Assembly: GCA_030035585.1 (NCBI GenBank)
Contig: CM057468.1
Span: 56,664,145 to 56,728,144 of the forward strand
Reading direction: 5' to 3'
Source: Dugong dugon
Taxonomy: Eukaryota; Chordata; Mammalia; Sirenia; Dugongidae
Length of the DNA stretch: 64,000 nt
A program made the position numbers and the translations under genes. The notes under the pieces are model-generated. The model had not been told where the DNA came from. It did no database searches and was given only the letters and a program-made list of their open reading frames with translations. Shown piece after piece: positions 11,080 to 22,269 of the stretch. Position 1 is the first letter of the stretch. Every line of letters begins with the position of its first letter.

Positions 11080-11830
11080 TATATAGTTAGTGCTCAATGA
11101 ATAAATGTCAAATGAATAAAAAGGAGATATGTAATGATCCTAAGAATCTTACCCTAAGGATAAAATAAAACAAAAATTATATTATTACCCATCATGACAT
11201 AAGACAATCAAAGAGTGACTGAAAGAAAGACCAGACAATTATCAAGGGACATTATACTTTGCATTAGTTATCGAAAGAAATTAGTGTTGGAGCCAAGAGA
11301 CAATGACGGAAAAACTTCAGGGTAATGTGGATTATTTTTCCTTTGTGCTTTTGTATGGTTTTCAAGTTTTCTGAATATTACCTATATTAAAACTTTAATT
11401 AAGAAAAATGGTAAATGTTGAACCTTTCAAACGCCTCATTAAGACAGATTCATAATCTCTGGACCTAGAGCAGAGACAGGTCAAATATTTTTTGAACCTT
11501 CTGCCAAAAAAGGACTATAGAGGAGATGAAATATTTTAAACCCTGTCTGGTTAAGCAAATTCATTTTTAAAAAGAGTTGCTACAGTATGTTCTTTTACAA
11601 AGAAAGACGGTTTCTAATGTAGAGGGCAAATAGTGGCAGTTCAGTAAGCCACACAATATCAGGGAGTATATTAGTCATCAAGTTATCACAAAGTGCTAAG
11701 CTACCTTTATTTCAGATGGTATACTTCCTCACCAGTAAAAACCATGCTTCCTGAGAAGCTGAAAAGAGATTATACTGTTCTGTTGTAGCTAGAATTGATC
11801 TCAGCATTCCAGCATTTTTTTTTTTTTTCT
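11080..11830. other. AT-rich DNA, possible old L1 3' text
   Basis: No gene. The 11330-11400 part ('ggattatttttcctttgtgcttttgta', then 'ttaaaactttaattaag') resembles a decayed L1 3' UTR. The remainder is unassigned. Confidence 0.35.
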
Positions 11831-11842
11831 GTTGGCAGCTTT

Positions 11843-12050
11843 GTTGTTGTTGTTAGGTGCTGTCGAGTCGATCTCCACCCACAGCAACACTTTGTGACAG
11901 AGTAGAACTGCCCCTTAGGGTTTTCTAGGCTGTAGTTTTTATGGAACAGATAGCCAGGTCTTTCTCCAGTGGAGCCCCTTGGGTGAGTTTGAACTGCTAA
12001 TCTTTCCATTAGCAGCCCAGCACTTAACCCTTGTACCACCAGGGCTCCTT
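11843..12050 (-). mobile_element. AfroSINE, antisense, long type
   Basis: Complete minus-strand copy: tail at the left with (TTG)n 'ttgttgttgttgttaggtgctgtcgagtcgat', head at the right ending 'accagggctcctt'. Imperfect flanking repeats 'ggcagcttt' and 'agcaacttt' fit a target duplication. An 89-codon minus frame runs through it and is not a gene. Confidence 0.9.
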
Positions 12051-12097
12051 ATTAGCAACTTTAATGAGAAATAATTTCGGCTATGGTTTTCTTTTGT

Positions 12098-12252
12098 ACT
12101 TCTGGTGGCAAAGTGGTTAAGAGCTCAGGCCGCTAACCAAAATGTTAGCAGTTTGAATCCACCAGCAGCTCCTTGGAAACCCTATGGGGCAGTTCTACTC
12201 TGCTGGTTGCTATGAGTAGGAATCGACTCAATGGCAAGGGGTTTGGTTTTTT
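12098..12252 (+). mobile_element. AfroSINE, sense, short type
   Basis: Plus-strand copy of about 155 bp: head 'tggtggcaaagtggttaag', B-box region 'gtttgaatcc', 'ccttggaaaccctatggggc' junction, and tail ending 'ggggtttggtttttt'. It lies only about 47 bp from the opposite-strand SINE on its left, giving a potential inverted pair. Confidence 0.9.
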
Positions 12253-12254
12253 GA

Positions 12255-13640
12255 AGTATGAAGTGCATGTTTCTCTCTTACGTAGAAAATTAAAGTGTTG
12301 AATGGTTCAGAACTTATTGTTATTAAAAATTAGATACCCAAATTAACATTTTATTTATTGAGCACCGTTGGAGAATGTGTGTTGTGCCTCTGAAGTGAAT
12401 AGTAACCCCCCTAAAAAATTTTTTTGATTAAAATATATCTTAAATATACTATATTAAGTCTGTTTTCTTATGCATAAGTTAGTCTTTCCTTTTTCAGGTG
12501 ATTTAATTGGGGTCTTTATTTTAATTGGTTACTTTGCTTGAATGTGAGGTAGGAAAATTCTCTGGGATTATTGAGAAACGTAAGCACTTTCCTTACACGA
12601 GTGGTCTCAGGCCACTGTGCCTGTGTATCATTTGTCTCCTCCCACTGACAAAAGCTACCAAACTACTTTCACAGAAGAGTTACTATGCGTCTATTGCACA
12701 AATTCCTAATGTTGCCAGTAAGATGTTAATGCCGTTGTGGCCCCAGCATCTCAGAGTCGTAGGTGATAAGCATCGCCATCTGTTTGAGAAGTGGGGAGGG
12801 ATATGTCCTGAAGTCCTGTGTATGACAGTCATATTGGTCTTTCTTAGAGTAAAATATTTATTCAGGGGTGATTTGCTAATTAGGACTATGAAGGAATAAA
12901 ACTTCTGGGTTAATAAGTCTTCAAGGTTCTATTATTTTATTTAAGCAGTGATTTGGGGGGTTTGCTTTATTTTTGTTGCTGTTTTGTTTTTGTTTTTATT
13001 TTTGTTTTGCTTCTTGTTGCTACTACCCAGGGACCAATTTTATGGCATCTGGGTTTTCACTGTGTTCTAGATGGTTATGTTGGTTTCCAGATATATAGGG
13101 CATTACTCATTCTGTGCTATACTCAAAACCCCCATACAATTTCAGGGGGCAAATAACAACAGAAACCATAAATTATGTGTTTAGTCTTTGAAATAATCAG
13201 AATTCTTTGAACCTTAATAAAAGATAAGACCTAAAAGTAAATGAAAAAAAGATCATGAGAAAAAATCATTAGGATAAAAAATACATTTCCATTAAAAATT
13301 CAATTTCTAAAGCATTTATTTTTTGGTGTTAATGAACAAATTGAATTTTCTCTTTGGTTCACAGTATTTTGAATTTCAGAAGTCTTGGTTTTACAGAAAA
13401 TTAGAATTGGAAGTATCTCTTGCAAGATGCCAGGGGCTAATGGGACTTTACATGTTCTCAAGTTTTTGTATTCTCCAGGATGGGTTTAGAAAGATTAACG
13501 TTAGAGTTTGTTAAATAAAATATGCATGTTAATAATTTAAGGGTAGCCATTAAATAAATAGAAATAATGTGTATAACTTTAACATAGACAGAAAAAGTAA
13601 AACAGAAGCAGAATGAAGAGAAAATCTAAAAATAAATTAA
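12255..13640. other. Unassigned DNA with one 124-codon open frame
   Basis: The plus frame at 12525-12899 is open for 124 codons, but its translation is not recognised. It lacks domain-like conservation, and I see no splice or promoter context that would make it a gene. 12953-13020 is a T/G-rich run. Treated as noncoding. Confidence 0.35.
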
Positions 13641-14525
13641 GAAAAATGGAAGCATTTAAAAGCCTGAAAAAACATAAATCACAAAATAAAGATGCAAGGA
13701 ACAAATCCCCGTGTGTCACTCAACACAGTTCACGTGAATGTATCCAATTTACTAGTTAAAGCTGGATATGGTCAGATTGAACTAAATATTAAAAAGGCCA
13801 TATTTTGTGGCAGAGCAAGACTGAACTAAAAATTGGAAAAAGATATATAAAGAGAACACTAACAAACCAAGAGTCAAAACCCTGTGTAGCCATATTAAAA
13901 ATAGACAAAATAAACTTGAGAGAAAATTATATAAAGGAACAAAGAAGGATAACTATAAAATAATAGAAATATTCAATTAACCAAACAAAAACTATAAAGT
14001 CGTAGGGACCTAATAACATGGGCTCAAAATGAATAAACATAAACTGGCAGAACTATAAGGAAAAACTGAAAAATGCACATCACAGAAGATTATAACACAT
14101 TATTACAAAAATGAGGGAGGTTATAGAAGATTTGAATAACACAGTTACTTAGCTTGAAGCTATATTAAATTTTGCAGCCAGTAAACATACATGCTTTCAA
14201 GTACATGTGTGATATTTACAAAATTGACCATTTGGATAAAGCAAGTGTTAATGAACTTTAGAATTAATATCATATAGACCATGCACACTGACCACATTAT
14301 AGTCAGGAAAGTCCATTACCAAAACAAAAGAAAACCACACTCTTTAAAATTTAAAAACACATACCTAAATAACTCATTTTTCTGAGTGAGAAAACTACTA
14401 CACGTACTAAAAGTATTCATAAAACGATTTTGGAAAGATGTAAATTAAGAACTTAAAATGTGGATTTGGAACAGAAGAAACAAGAAATTAAAATGTGTAA
14501 ATGTTAAGAAAATATCAAAAAAATA
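13640..14525 (+). mobile_element. Degraded L1 (L1M/HAL1-type) ORF2 5' region
   Basis: Segments such as 'gagtcaaaaccctgtgtagccatattaaaa', 'ctataaagtcgtagggacctaataacatgg' and 'ctggcagaactataaggaaaaactg' follow the order of old mammalian L1/HAL1 consensus, in or near the endonuclease-coding part of ORF2. Many indels and stops remain. It is a dead fragment with no open frame. Confidence 0.6.
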
Positions 14526-14696
14526 AAGACAATTTAACAGCAATTATTTCTGAGTACTGATAATATGATTGGTTGTTACTTTATTTTTTTGCTTACTTGT
14601 ATTTTCCAAATTTCCCACAACACATTTTTACGTTCAAATTTATTTGGAAATGTTATATCACTGTTTTAGGTAACTAAGTCTGCAAAGGCAAGGTGA

Positions 14697-14721
14697 TGTG
14701 TGTGTGTGTGTGTGTGTGTGT
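14697..14721. repeat. (TG)n microsatellite
   Basis: TG dinucleotide run of 25 bp. Confidence 0.95.
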
Positions 14722-15150
14722 TTATAATAAAACAAGCATGGATATTAGTTTGGATTTGGACAAGGCAACTAGCTGCAAGCAGAAACCCAGACTGCACTGT
14801 TCTCCCAGTTGTGAACGTAGAGCCTGGCACGCAACAGGGACTCACTAGGTGCTGAGTTGGAGACTGTGTGTATTTACATCATAGAAATACAACTGTTTCT
14901 AGTTTAAGATTGAGGGAAAAATCTGCTCTCTGATTTTTTTTTTTACTAAGATGCCGAATCTACGTTAACGTAAAAATCGTGGGTATTTTTTTTCCTTCTT
15001 CACATTGTATGAAGTCTGTCAACAATTCTAGGTCACTAAGATACCCTGTAGTATTTTGTGTGTTACTCACCAGTGTGTTGGGACAATCAATCATCTTACC
15101 CGATTAGAACCATAGAGAGTACAGGGTTATAGAGTTCAGAGACTGTCTGG

Positions 15151-15198
15151 TTGTTGTTGTTAGGTGCCATCAAGTTGATTTTTTAACTCATAGCAACC
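15151..15198 (-). mobile_element. AfroSINE or RTE tail fragment, antisense
   Basis: Only the terminal part is present: 'ttgttgttgttaggtgccat' then 'actcatagcaacc' with a small A/T insertion. The SINE and RTE share this tail, so the parent cannot be told from 48 bp. Confidence 0.7.
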
Positions 15199-16373
15199 TA
15201 CTCTCCTGGAAAATGTCACTGAGTATGTACAAGTGATTCAATATTTCACTGAAATATTGGACAAGACAGTGGTCAATGACATCTGGCTAAAGACTAGTGT
15301 AGTGCAGAATGAGACCTTGATATAGTACCTGAGAGTGGTGGTCTCCAAAGTGAGGTGCATATGATAATCTGCTGGGATGCAGAAGAAAACAGCAGAGCTT
15401 CTATTCATATTTGATTTTTAAATAAAAATACAAGAAAATAAACTATAATAAGACTTAATGTATGAAACTTGTACCCAGCCTCCACCTCAGGGGTCTTGTA
15501 GCAGAAATTCCCTGTGAGGTATATCCTGAGGTAGGAAAATGTGTTCAATTTCAAAACTTACTACAAAGCTACGGTAATCAAGATAGTGTGTGCCTGGCAT
15601 AAGGTTAGGCATATAGATCAAAGGCACTGAGTTGAGAGTCCAGAAACAAACCCTCACATTTAAGCTCAAATGATTTTTAAAATTGGTGTGAAGATGGGGA
15701 AAGAATCATCTTTTTAATAAACTGAGTTGGAAAATTGGATATCTACATGCAAAAGAATGACGTTGAACCCTTTCTTACACCATATACAAAAATAAACTCC
15801 AGATAGATCACAGAACTAAATGTAAGAGCTAAAACTATAAAACCCTTTGAAGAAAATTAATTAGTAAATCTTAAATATGACACTAAAATCACAAGTGACA
15901 AAGAAAAAAATAATAAGTTGGATTTCATTAAAATTAAAAACTTTTGTACTTCAATGGATGCTATCAAGAAAGTGAAAGAACAAGTGACAGAATAGGGGAA
16001 ATAACAAATTGTAAATCTGATAGGAAACTTGTACCAGAATATATAAAAATAATTCCTACAACTTGATAATAAAAAGACACCCCAATTTTAAAAATGGGCC
16101 AAGTTTTGGAACAGATATTTCTCTAAAGAAAATAAACAAATGGCCAATAAATATGTGAAAATATCATCAACATAATTAGCCGTCAGAGATTTGTGAATTA
16201 ATACCATAATGAGACACTACTTCACACCCCTAATAGAATGGCTAGAATCAAAAAAACAAATAATAACTAGTGTTGGTGAGGATGTGGAGAAATTACAACC
16301 TTCATACACTACTGGTGGGCATGTAAAATGATGTAGCCACTTGGAAAACAGTTTGGCAGTTCCTTAAAAAGTT

Positions 16374-16994
16374 CTCTTTGCCATGAGACTAGAAGAACTA
16401 GATGGTACCTGGTTACCATTACTGAACATTTTGGTCAAAGATTCTATAGCAGAATCCTGATCAAAAGGTGGGAAATGCAGAACAGTATTTCAGATTCTCA
16501 TGGACTCCAGACTTTCTGGAGCCGTGAAGGCTGGAAGAACCCCTGAAGCTATTGCTCTGAGATCATCCTTAAACCAAAAATATCCCCTGAAGTCTTCTTA
16601 AAACAAAACAATAGTTTAACTTAACTAGTAAAAAATGTCTGCTTTGAGCATTATGCTCTTTTAAGAACTATCTGTACGGTCAGCAGTTCGAATCCACCAG
16701 CTGCTCCTTGGAAACCCTATGGGGCAGTTCTACTCTGTCTTATTGGGTCACTATGAGTCAGAATCGAGTGGACAGCAATGGATATATAGGATCAAAGTGA
16801 CAACAGAAACTCAAAAGATAGACAGGAACCTTAGGGGGCATTGAATTTATGTTAATGGAAGAAGAACAACTCAGAAAGGGAGGGTGATAATGGTTGCACA
16901 GCTTAAAGAATGTAATCAATATGACTGAATTGTACACATAGAAATCATTAAATTGGTGTATGTTTTGCTGTGTATATTCTCAACAACAACAAAA
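16374..16994 (+). mobile_element. Younger L1 3' end (afrotherian type) inserted in the older L1
   Basis: The older L1 is split here, and 'aaaaagtt' lies at both edges (16366-16373 and 16995-17002) as a target duplication. The insert starts with text related to 41806-41850 ('actagatggt..ctggttaccatt'). It ends in a 3' UTR-like 'actgaattgtacacatagaaatcatt..tgtatattctcaacaac' and an A run. Its middle carries a SINE piece. The L1 3' UTR label is inferred from the A-tail, the target duplication and the familiar end text. Confidence 0.65.
16680..16785 (+). mobile_element. AfroSINE fragment, sense
   Basis: It starts inside the head at 'cagcagttcgaatccacc' and runs through 'ccttggaaaccctatggggc' to a tail 'ctatgagtcagaatcgagt'. 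The 5' head is missing. It sits inside the younger L1 insert, so three layers of insertion are stacked here. Confidence 0.85.
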
Positions 16995-17395
16995 AAAAAG
17001 TTAAACATAGAGTTCCCATCTGATACAGGAATTTCACTATTGGGTATATATCCAGGAGAAATTAAAGTATACATCCACACAAAAATTGTACATAAAGGTT
17101 TATGGCAGCATAATCCATATGGCAGAAATAATCCACGTCCATAACTGAAGAATGAATAAATAAAATATGGCATCCTTAAAATGGAGTATTATTCAGCCAT
17201 AAAAAGAAATGAAGCTCTGATACATACTACAACATGGATGAAATTTGAATACCTGCTAAGTGAAAGAAGCCCATTACAGAAGACCACATATTTATATCAA
17301 ATGTCCAGACTAAGCAAATTTAAAGAGACAGAAGGTAGATTAGTGATTACCTACAACTTGGAGTTTTGGGAGACATGGGGAATAACTGCTAAAAA

Positions 17396-17605
17396 GAAAA
17401 AAACAATCCAATTGCTACAGAGTTGATTTTAACTCACAGCACCCTATGTCTTACAGAGTAGAACTGCTCAATAGGGTTTCCTTGGCTGTAATCTTCATGG
17501 AAGCAGATCACTGTACCTTTCTTTTGTGGCATTGCTGAGTGGGTTTGAACTGCCAACCTTTAGGTTAATAGTCAAGTTCAAACCATTTGTGCCACCCAGG
17601 AACCT
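17396..17605 (-). mobile_element. AfroSINE, antisense, long type, in L1 3' UTR
   Basis: Minus-strand copy, with the tail at the left beginning 'caatccaattgctacagagttgat' and the head at the right ending 'gtgccacccaggaacc'. Flanks 'taactgcta' and 'tggctgcta' look like an imperfect target duplication in the host L1. Confidence 0.85.
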
Positions 17606-17764
17606 TGGCTGCTAATAGGTACAGGGTTTCTTTTGGGGGCTATGAAAATTGTTGTGATAGTTTCACAACTCTGTTAATGTACTAAAAACAATTGAATTGT
17701 ACAATTTAAATGAGTGACTGTATGGTATGTGAATTATATCTTAATAAATCTGTTAAAAAATAAT

Positions 17765-18810
17765 GACTTATTTTATCATAATACAACAAAGTGTCTATCT
17801 CATTAACACATGAAATAAAATTTATTTTAAAATAATGGTTATTTTCTTTTTATCTTAGTTTTTCAGTATATGTTTTGTAACATATACAATACATTGACAG
17901 AGTGGTGCTTTATATAATTTGTAAATTTATATTTATATATTTGTTTATGTATTTTTATAATTAATATATATAGGTACATGCTAAAATATTTTATTGCTTG
18001 TGATAAAAAATTGCAAACTAATTCATGCGTTGGATGGTGAAGTACTCCTTTCATGTTATGTAAAAACACAAAAAGAAGGTGCCTCTAACACTCTAAGGAT
18101 AGGTAGCATTTCTTAATTCTAGTGTGCAAGAGTGTGCACAGTCATAGGAGAAGCTGGATTAGCACGTCAGTGTTCACCAGCAACAGGAAGCACTCATTTT
18201 TCTCCACCATCCTTCCTTCTAGTGCCAAGTGGTGGCCCTTAGGGCAGATTCAGGCACAAAATAGATGATGTACCCAGGTCCTCACTGATGGCTTCCAGTG
18301 AGGTCCGGTCAGTCCCACTCCCTTGTTCTCAGGTTTTCCTAATTCCAAACATGAGTCTTTGTCTATCATTATCTTAAATGCCAGCAAACAATACACACGA
18401 AAGCACAAAGGAAAGGTCAAATTTTGTATATAGAATAATGTCCTCATGTTCAAATCATGAGAATCCGTAAACAACACATCCCATGACTCACAGGGCAGGT
18501 TTGTGAGCCCGAAAACTTCAAAGCTTTCAGCTAAAGCATCACGGCAGAATCAGAGGGGGTTGATTTCAAGTGTAATTGGCCTTTATGTACATACGTATTG
18601 AGAGTATGTGTAGTGTTTGGTTAAATGATAATTCTGGTCATTGAGGTTAGAGGTTTATGCTAACGTTGCCATTGACCTGTGAGCTGAAACTACTTAACAA
18701 CATTGTTCCTCAATTTGGTAGAATGTTTGTAAACATTGCTACCTTACACACAGGCCATTTAAATTGCTTCCGGAACATTTGTCCATATCCTTAGATATAA
18801 GGGTGCCAGA
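17765..18810. other. Unassigned DNA
   Basis: 17765-18060 is very AT-rich. 18100-18560 is more balanced in composition and has no repeat I recognise and no convincing frame. Confidence 0.4.
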
Positions 18811-18812
18811 GA

Positions 18813-19459
18813 TGTTATGGATTCTGTTCCCCAAAAAGATACATTGAAGTCCTAACCCCTGTACCTGTCAATGTGGCCGTGTTTGGAAATAGGACTTTTG
18901 AAGATGTTCTCAGTTATCACAAAGTCATACCGGAGTAGGTTAGTTCCGAATCTTATATGACTGGTATCCTTACAAAAGAGAAGAAGACGCAGAGACAGGG
19001 AAAGAGAAAGGATACCATGTGATGCTACGAGCTACAAGTTAAGGAACACCCAGAGTTACCAGAATCTGGGAGAGAGGCATGAAACAGATTCTCCCTCAGA
19101 GCCTCTGAAGGAATCTACATGCCGACATCTCAATATCAGACTCTCAGCCTCTAGAACTCGTGAGACAATAAATTTCTGTTGTTTAAAACTACCCACTTTG
19201 CGGTATTTTGTTATGTCATTCTTAAGAAACTAATAACCAAACCAAACGCACAGCCTTCAAGTCGAATCCAACTCATAGCAACCCTGCAGGGCAGGGTGGA
19301 ACTGCCCCATAGGGTTTCCAAGGCTGTAAATCTTTACAGAAGTAGACTGCCACAGCTTTCGCCTGTGGAGGGGCTGGTGGGTTCCAACTGCCCACCTTTC
19401 ACTTAGCATCTGAGCGATTAAACACTGTGCCTCCAGGGCTCCTTAGGAAACTAATACAA
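18813..19459 (+). mobile_element. MLT1-type MaLR solo LTR, interrupted by a SINE
   Basis: It begins 'tgttatggattctgttcccc' and runs through the standard MLT1 steps ('aagtcctaacccctgtacctg', 'tatgactggtatcctta', 'gagacaataaatttctgttgttt'). It ends at 'ggaaactaatac' after the SINE. 'aataaa' at about 19168 is the expected LTR polyadenylation signal. No internal retroviral-like genes are attached, so this is a solo LTR relic of an ancient mammalian LTR retrotransposon. Confidence 0.8.
19236..19442 (-). mobile_element. AfroSINE, antisense, in the MLT1 LTR 3' end
   Basis: Complete long-type copy on the minus strand. The flanks ttaagaaactaata (19222-19235) and ttaggaaactaata (19443-19456) are a 14-bp target duplication with one mismatch. 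It hit the last few bases of the LTR. The 75-codon plus frame at 19179-19406 is LTR plus SINE sequence. Confidence 0.95.
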
Positions 19460-20790
19460 GGGGAAAATAAGTGACCAATTTCATTGCACTGTGTGTTTAC
19501 ATATGTGACAGGGTCTTGCTTTAGAGATAGTTAAGATCCAACCACTTTGTAGTGTTCTCGAAAAATGACTTCTTTAAACTAATGGGGATTTTACTCCACT
19601 ATAGAATACAAAAGAAACTACATTTGACTTCTCAGATGAAATGAGTAATTAGTCCACATTGAGTAATTTCTTTCACAGTGAAAAAAAGTAAACAAGTTAT
19701 ATTTTTGTTCCTTTGTTTCTCAGCTTCTATATTTTTACCATTGCCTGTAGAAAAAATGTTCAAGAAAGCAGATTGAAATTATTTTGATTACATAACAGCC
19801 CAGAGAAAGACAATATTGTGCAATGGCCTAGGCTAGCATCCTCTCTCTGGTTGGTGGTCAATTAACAGTACAAAATGAGTAGAGTTCTGGTCTAAAAATA
19901 ATAGCCTGAAGATAAAGAAGGAAAAAGAGGTTTCATTTGAATATGATGAATCTCTTGACCATTTCCTTTATTCCTCCCCTTTGATGATTAGAGTCCAGAT
20001 ATAAAACAAATCATACTGAGAGAGGATGACAAGCAATAGGAGTCACTGCTAATGAAGACACATGACTTAAATGGATTTATCTTGAAGAGGTGTTCCCACG
20101 TGAGTAGGATCAGAGCTCTTGCAGAATCAGGCATTAAACCTTCATCACTCAACCCAACAAAGGTTCTTACTGAACTCAACAGTAGGAGAATCACCCATGA
20201 TATTTTACAGCCAGTCTCCAGATCCTAATGACTTTGTGGAAAGTTCCAAATATGTCAAACCTAAGACAATGTGTGACTTTATCTCCATTTCACCCTTCCC
20301 CCAAAGTAAGTGTGGATCAAAGACAAGTTATTTAAAGTCTCTTTTGTCACTAAACTAGAAAGCAATTTCTGATAGCTTCCTGCTAAAATGTTTGGCTAAC
20401 AAAAAAGAAGAATATTGTTTAACCTGTATTCATTTTGGCATTTAACCACAGGATCCTCTTAAAATAGAAAATTCTCCTCTTGAAATAGATAAGCGTTTGA
20501 GGAAACACACAGCTCAACTCATAGCATGTAAGAAAACACCTTAAACAGAATAAACACTTGTCACTGTAGCTTGAAGTTGAAAATTGCTGTTTCCTCAGCA
20601 ACCAGATCATTAACAGTAATAGTAAAGTACATTGGCTAAGATGAATGTAACATAATACATCTAAAAATAGGTTATTTTTTGAAAACAATGCCTTTGTTAA
20701 ATATTTCTTCAAACTTAAAAATAAAGATCACAAATAAAGAAATTCACAATTTAAAATTATTCTATAATTATTTCTGGACTTTGGTGGAAT
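19460..20790. other. Unassigned DNA
   Basis: No recognised repeat. Frames of 79 codons (plus, 20119-20358) and 97 codons (minus, 20419-20712) show no motif or family resemblance. Probably noncoding. Confidence 0.4.
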
Positions 20791-20796
20791 ATATTT

Positions 20797-20823
20797 ATTC
20801 ATTCATTCATCCATTCATTCATT
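20797..20823. repeat. (CATT)n microsatellite
   Basis: Imperfect CATT/TTCA repeat of about 27 bp at the head of an ancient interspersed repeat. Confidence 0.85.
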
Positions 20824-21360
20824 TAGTATATATTAAAAACCTGCTAGGTGTTATGCACTGTATCAGAAAGTAGACAATATACAATGGTGAACAAAACAGA
20901 CACAGAGACTGACCTGTGGAGTTTTCAGTCTAGTGAGGGAAACAAACATTAATCAGAGTTTTGCACAAATACACATAAAAAAACAACTGAGGAAAAGGCT
21001 ATGAAGGAGTGGTACAGGGTGCGAATTTAGGAGCAGTCAAGAAAAGCTTCTCTGAGGAAGTGATGCTCGAGCAGAAAGATGAATGAAGAGAGTATTTAAA
21101 TTGTCAAAGAGAGGAAGAAGAAGGTTTCATACAGAGAGAACAGTACGTGCAAAGTTACTCTGGTGGTAGGGCACCTGTTAAGTACCAGGGAACAGAGGCA
21201 GGTCAAGACATGTTCATAATGTGAGTGGGCTGCTGGTTCATAGTGGCTCGGGTAAGACAATGCAGAATTTACATTGTACATAAAGATATTGCATCATATT
21301 CCTAAGAGCAATGACAAGCCAGTGATTAAGCTTCTAGGTGTTTTGGAGTGGGTTTGGACA
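20824..21360 (+). mobile_element. Ancient mammal-wide interspersed repeat
   Basis: It follows a well-known order of text: 'aatggtgaacaaaacagacac', 'cagtctagtgagggaaacaaaca', 'agcttctctgaggaagtgatg', 'agaacagtacgtgcaaag', 'ttgcatcatattcctaagagcaatgacaagccagtga'. I cannot settle whether it is an L1M or L2-type 3' region. No coding remnant. Confidence 0.5.
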
Positions 21361-21725
21361 CTTAGGGTGGTTGGTCAGAATGGTTTCTGAAACAGTCCTA
21401 TATTTGTATTTAGTCTCATGAGCAATTATTTTTATCAACTTACCTCTGATGCTTTTCACCAGAGTCTTATCCTCACAACAATATTTTAACTAAGAACTTG
21501 GTCCGCAGAAACCAAAGATGTGCAGATTCTGCTAAGTATGGTCTTACTAGCTGCCATATATTGCTCACATAAATTAATACCCAAATCTTCATTTATTACA
21601 CACCTCTCACAGTTTTTTGTTGTCATCACCCACTGAATCCGCACATTAAATGTTTTGGTCCTATCATGCAACTTACATTACTTTATCCTAAAAATAGATT
21701 AATTTCAGCTACCTAGGCTCATCAA

Positions 21726-21888
21726 TGAACCCTGGTGGCACGGTGGTTAAGAGCTATGGCTGCTAACCAAAAGTTTCGCTGTTCAAATCCACCAGCAGCT
21801 CCTAGGAAACCCTAGGGAACAGTTCTACTCTGTCCTGTAGGGTCTGTATGAGTCAGAATCAACTCCACAACAACGGATTTGGTTTATA
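21726..21888 (+). mobile_element. AfroSINE, sense, short type
   Basis: 'gaaccctggtggcacggtggttaag' head, 'tgttcaaatccacc' B-box region, 'aaccctagggaacagttctac', and a tail ending 'ggatttggttta'. A perfect 8-bp target duplication, ctcatcaa, lies at 21718-21725 and 21889-21896. Confidence 0.95.
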
Positions 21889-21974
21889 CTCATCAAATGG
21901 AAATTGTGTTTCTATCTACAAGGGAATCTCCTTTTAGGTTTTTGATTTTTCACCAAAATATTCTGTAGTTTCTG

Positions 21975-22265
21975 AAGTAACATAGTGGTTGAGTATGGAA
22001 TCTAAACCAGATTGCCTGGATTTGAATTCTAGTTCTACTGCTTGTTAGCTGTATGATTTTTGAGAAATTAATTAAACTCAGCTCTTGAATCACATCTCTA
22101 AAATGGAATGATAATAAAGTCGTATACATATGTATGTATATATATATATATATATATATATACATACATATATACATACACACATATATACATATGCTTT
22201 ATACATATAAATAAATAAATTTTATAATGGTGCCTGGCACATAATGGGCACTCTATTATATTAGT
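21975..22265 (+). mobile_element. MIR SINE, with a microsatellite in its 3' part
   Basis: 'gtggttgagtatggaatctaaaccagattgcctgg', 'ctagttctactgcttgttagctgtatgat' and 'gtgcctggcacataatgggcactc' are the MIR core and 3' text in order. The 22123-22195 AT/ATAC repeat has expanded inside it. Confidence 0.85.
22123..22195. repeat. (TA)n/(ATAC)n compound microsatellite
   Basis: TATA and ATAC/CATA runs of about 70 bp. The open minus-strand frames reading Tyr/Ile/Met-rich peptides across it are repeat artefacts. Confidence 0.95.
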
Positions 22266-22269
22266 TATA

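Larger units (their letters stand above)
15545..17762 (+). mobile_element. Old L1: ORF2 3' end plus 3' UTR, twice interrupted
   Basis: 15545-16373 reads through the L1 ORF2 C-terminal region in consensus order (from 'acaaagctacggtaatcaa' to 'gtttggcagttccttaaaaag'). 17003-17395 continues without loss ('ttaaacatagagttcccatc', then 'atggagtattattcagccat'), and 17606-17762 is the 3' UTR ending in an A-rich tail. Stops and frameshifts break the frame throughout. The gaps hold a younger L1 3' end (16374-16994) and an antisense AfroSINE (17396-17605), so this element is older than both. Confidence 0.85.

Noticed and set aside
12525-12899. 124-codon plus-strand open frame in repeat-poor DNA
   Set aside because: No recognisable domain, no promoter or splice context and no neighbouring exon. 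A protein search could overturn this.
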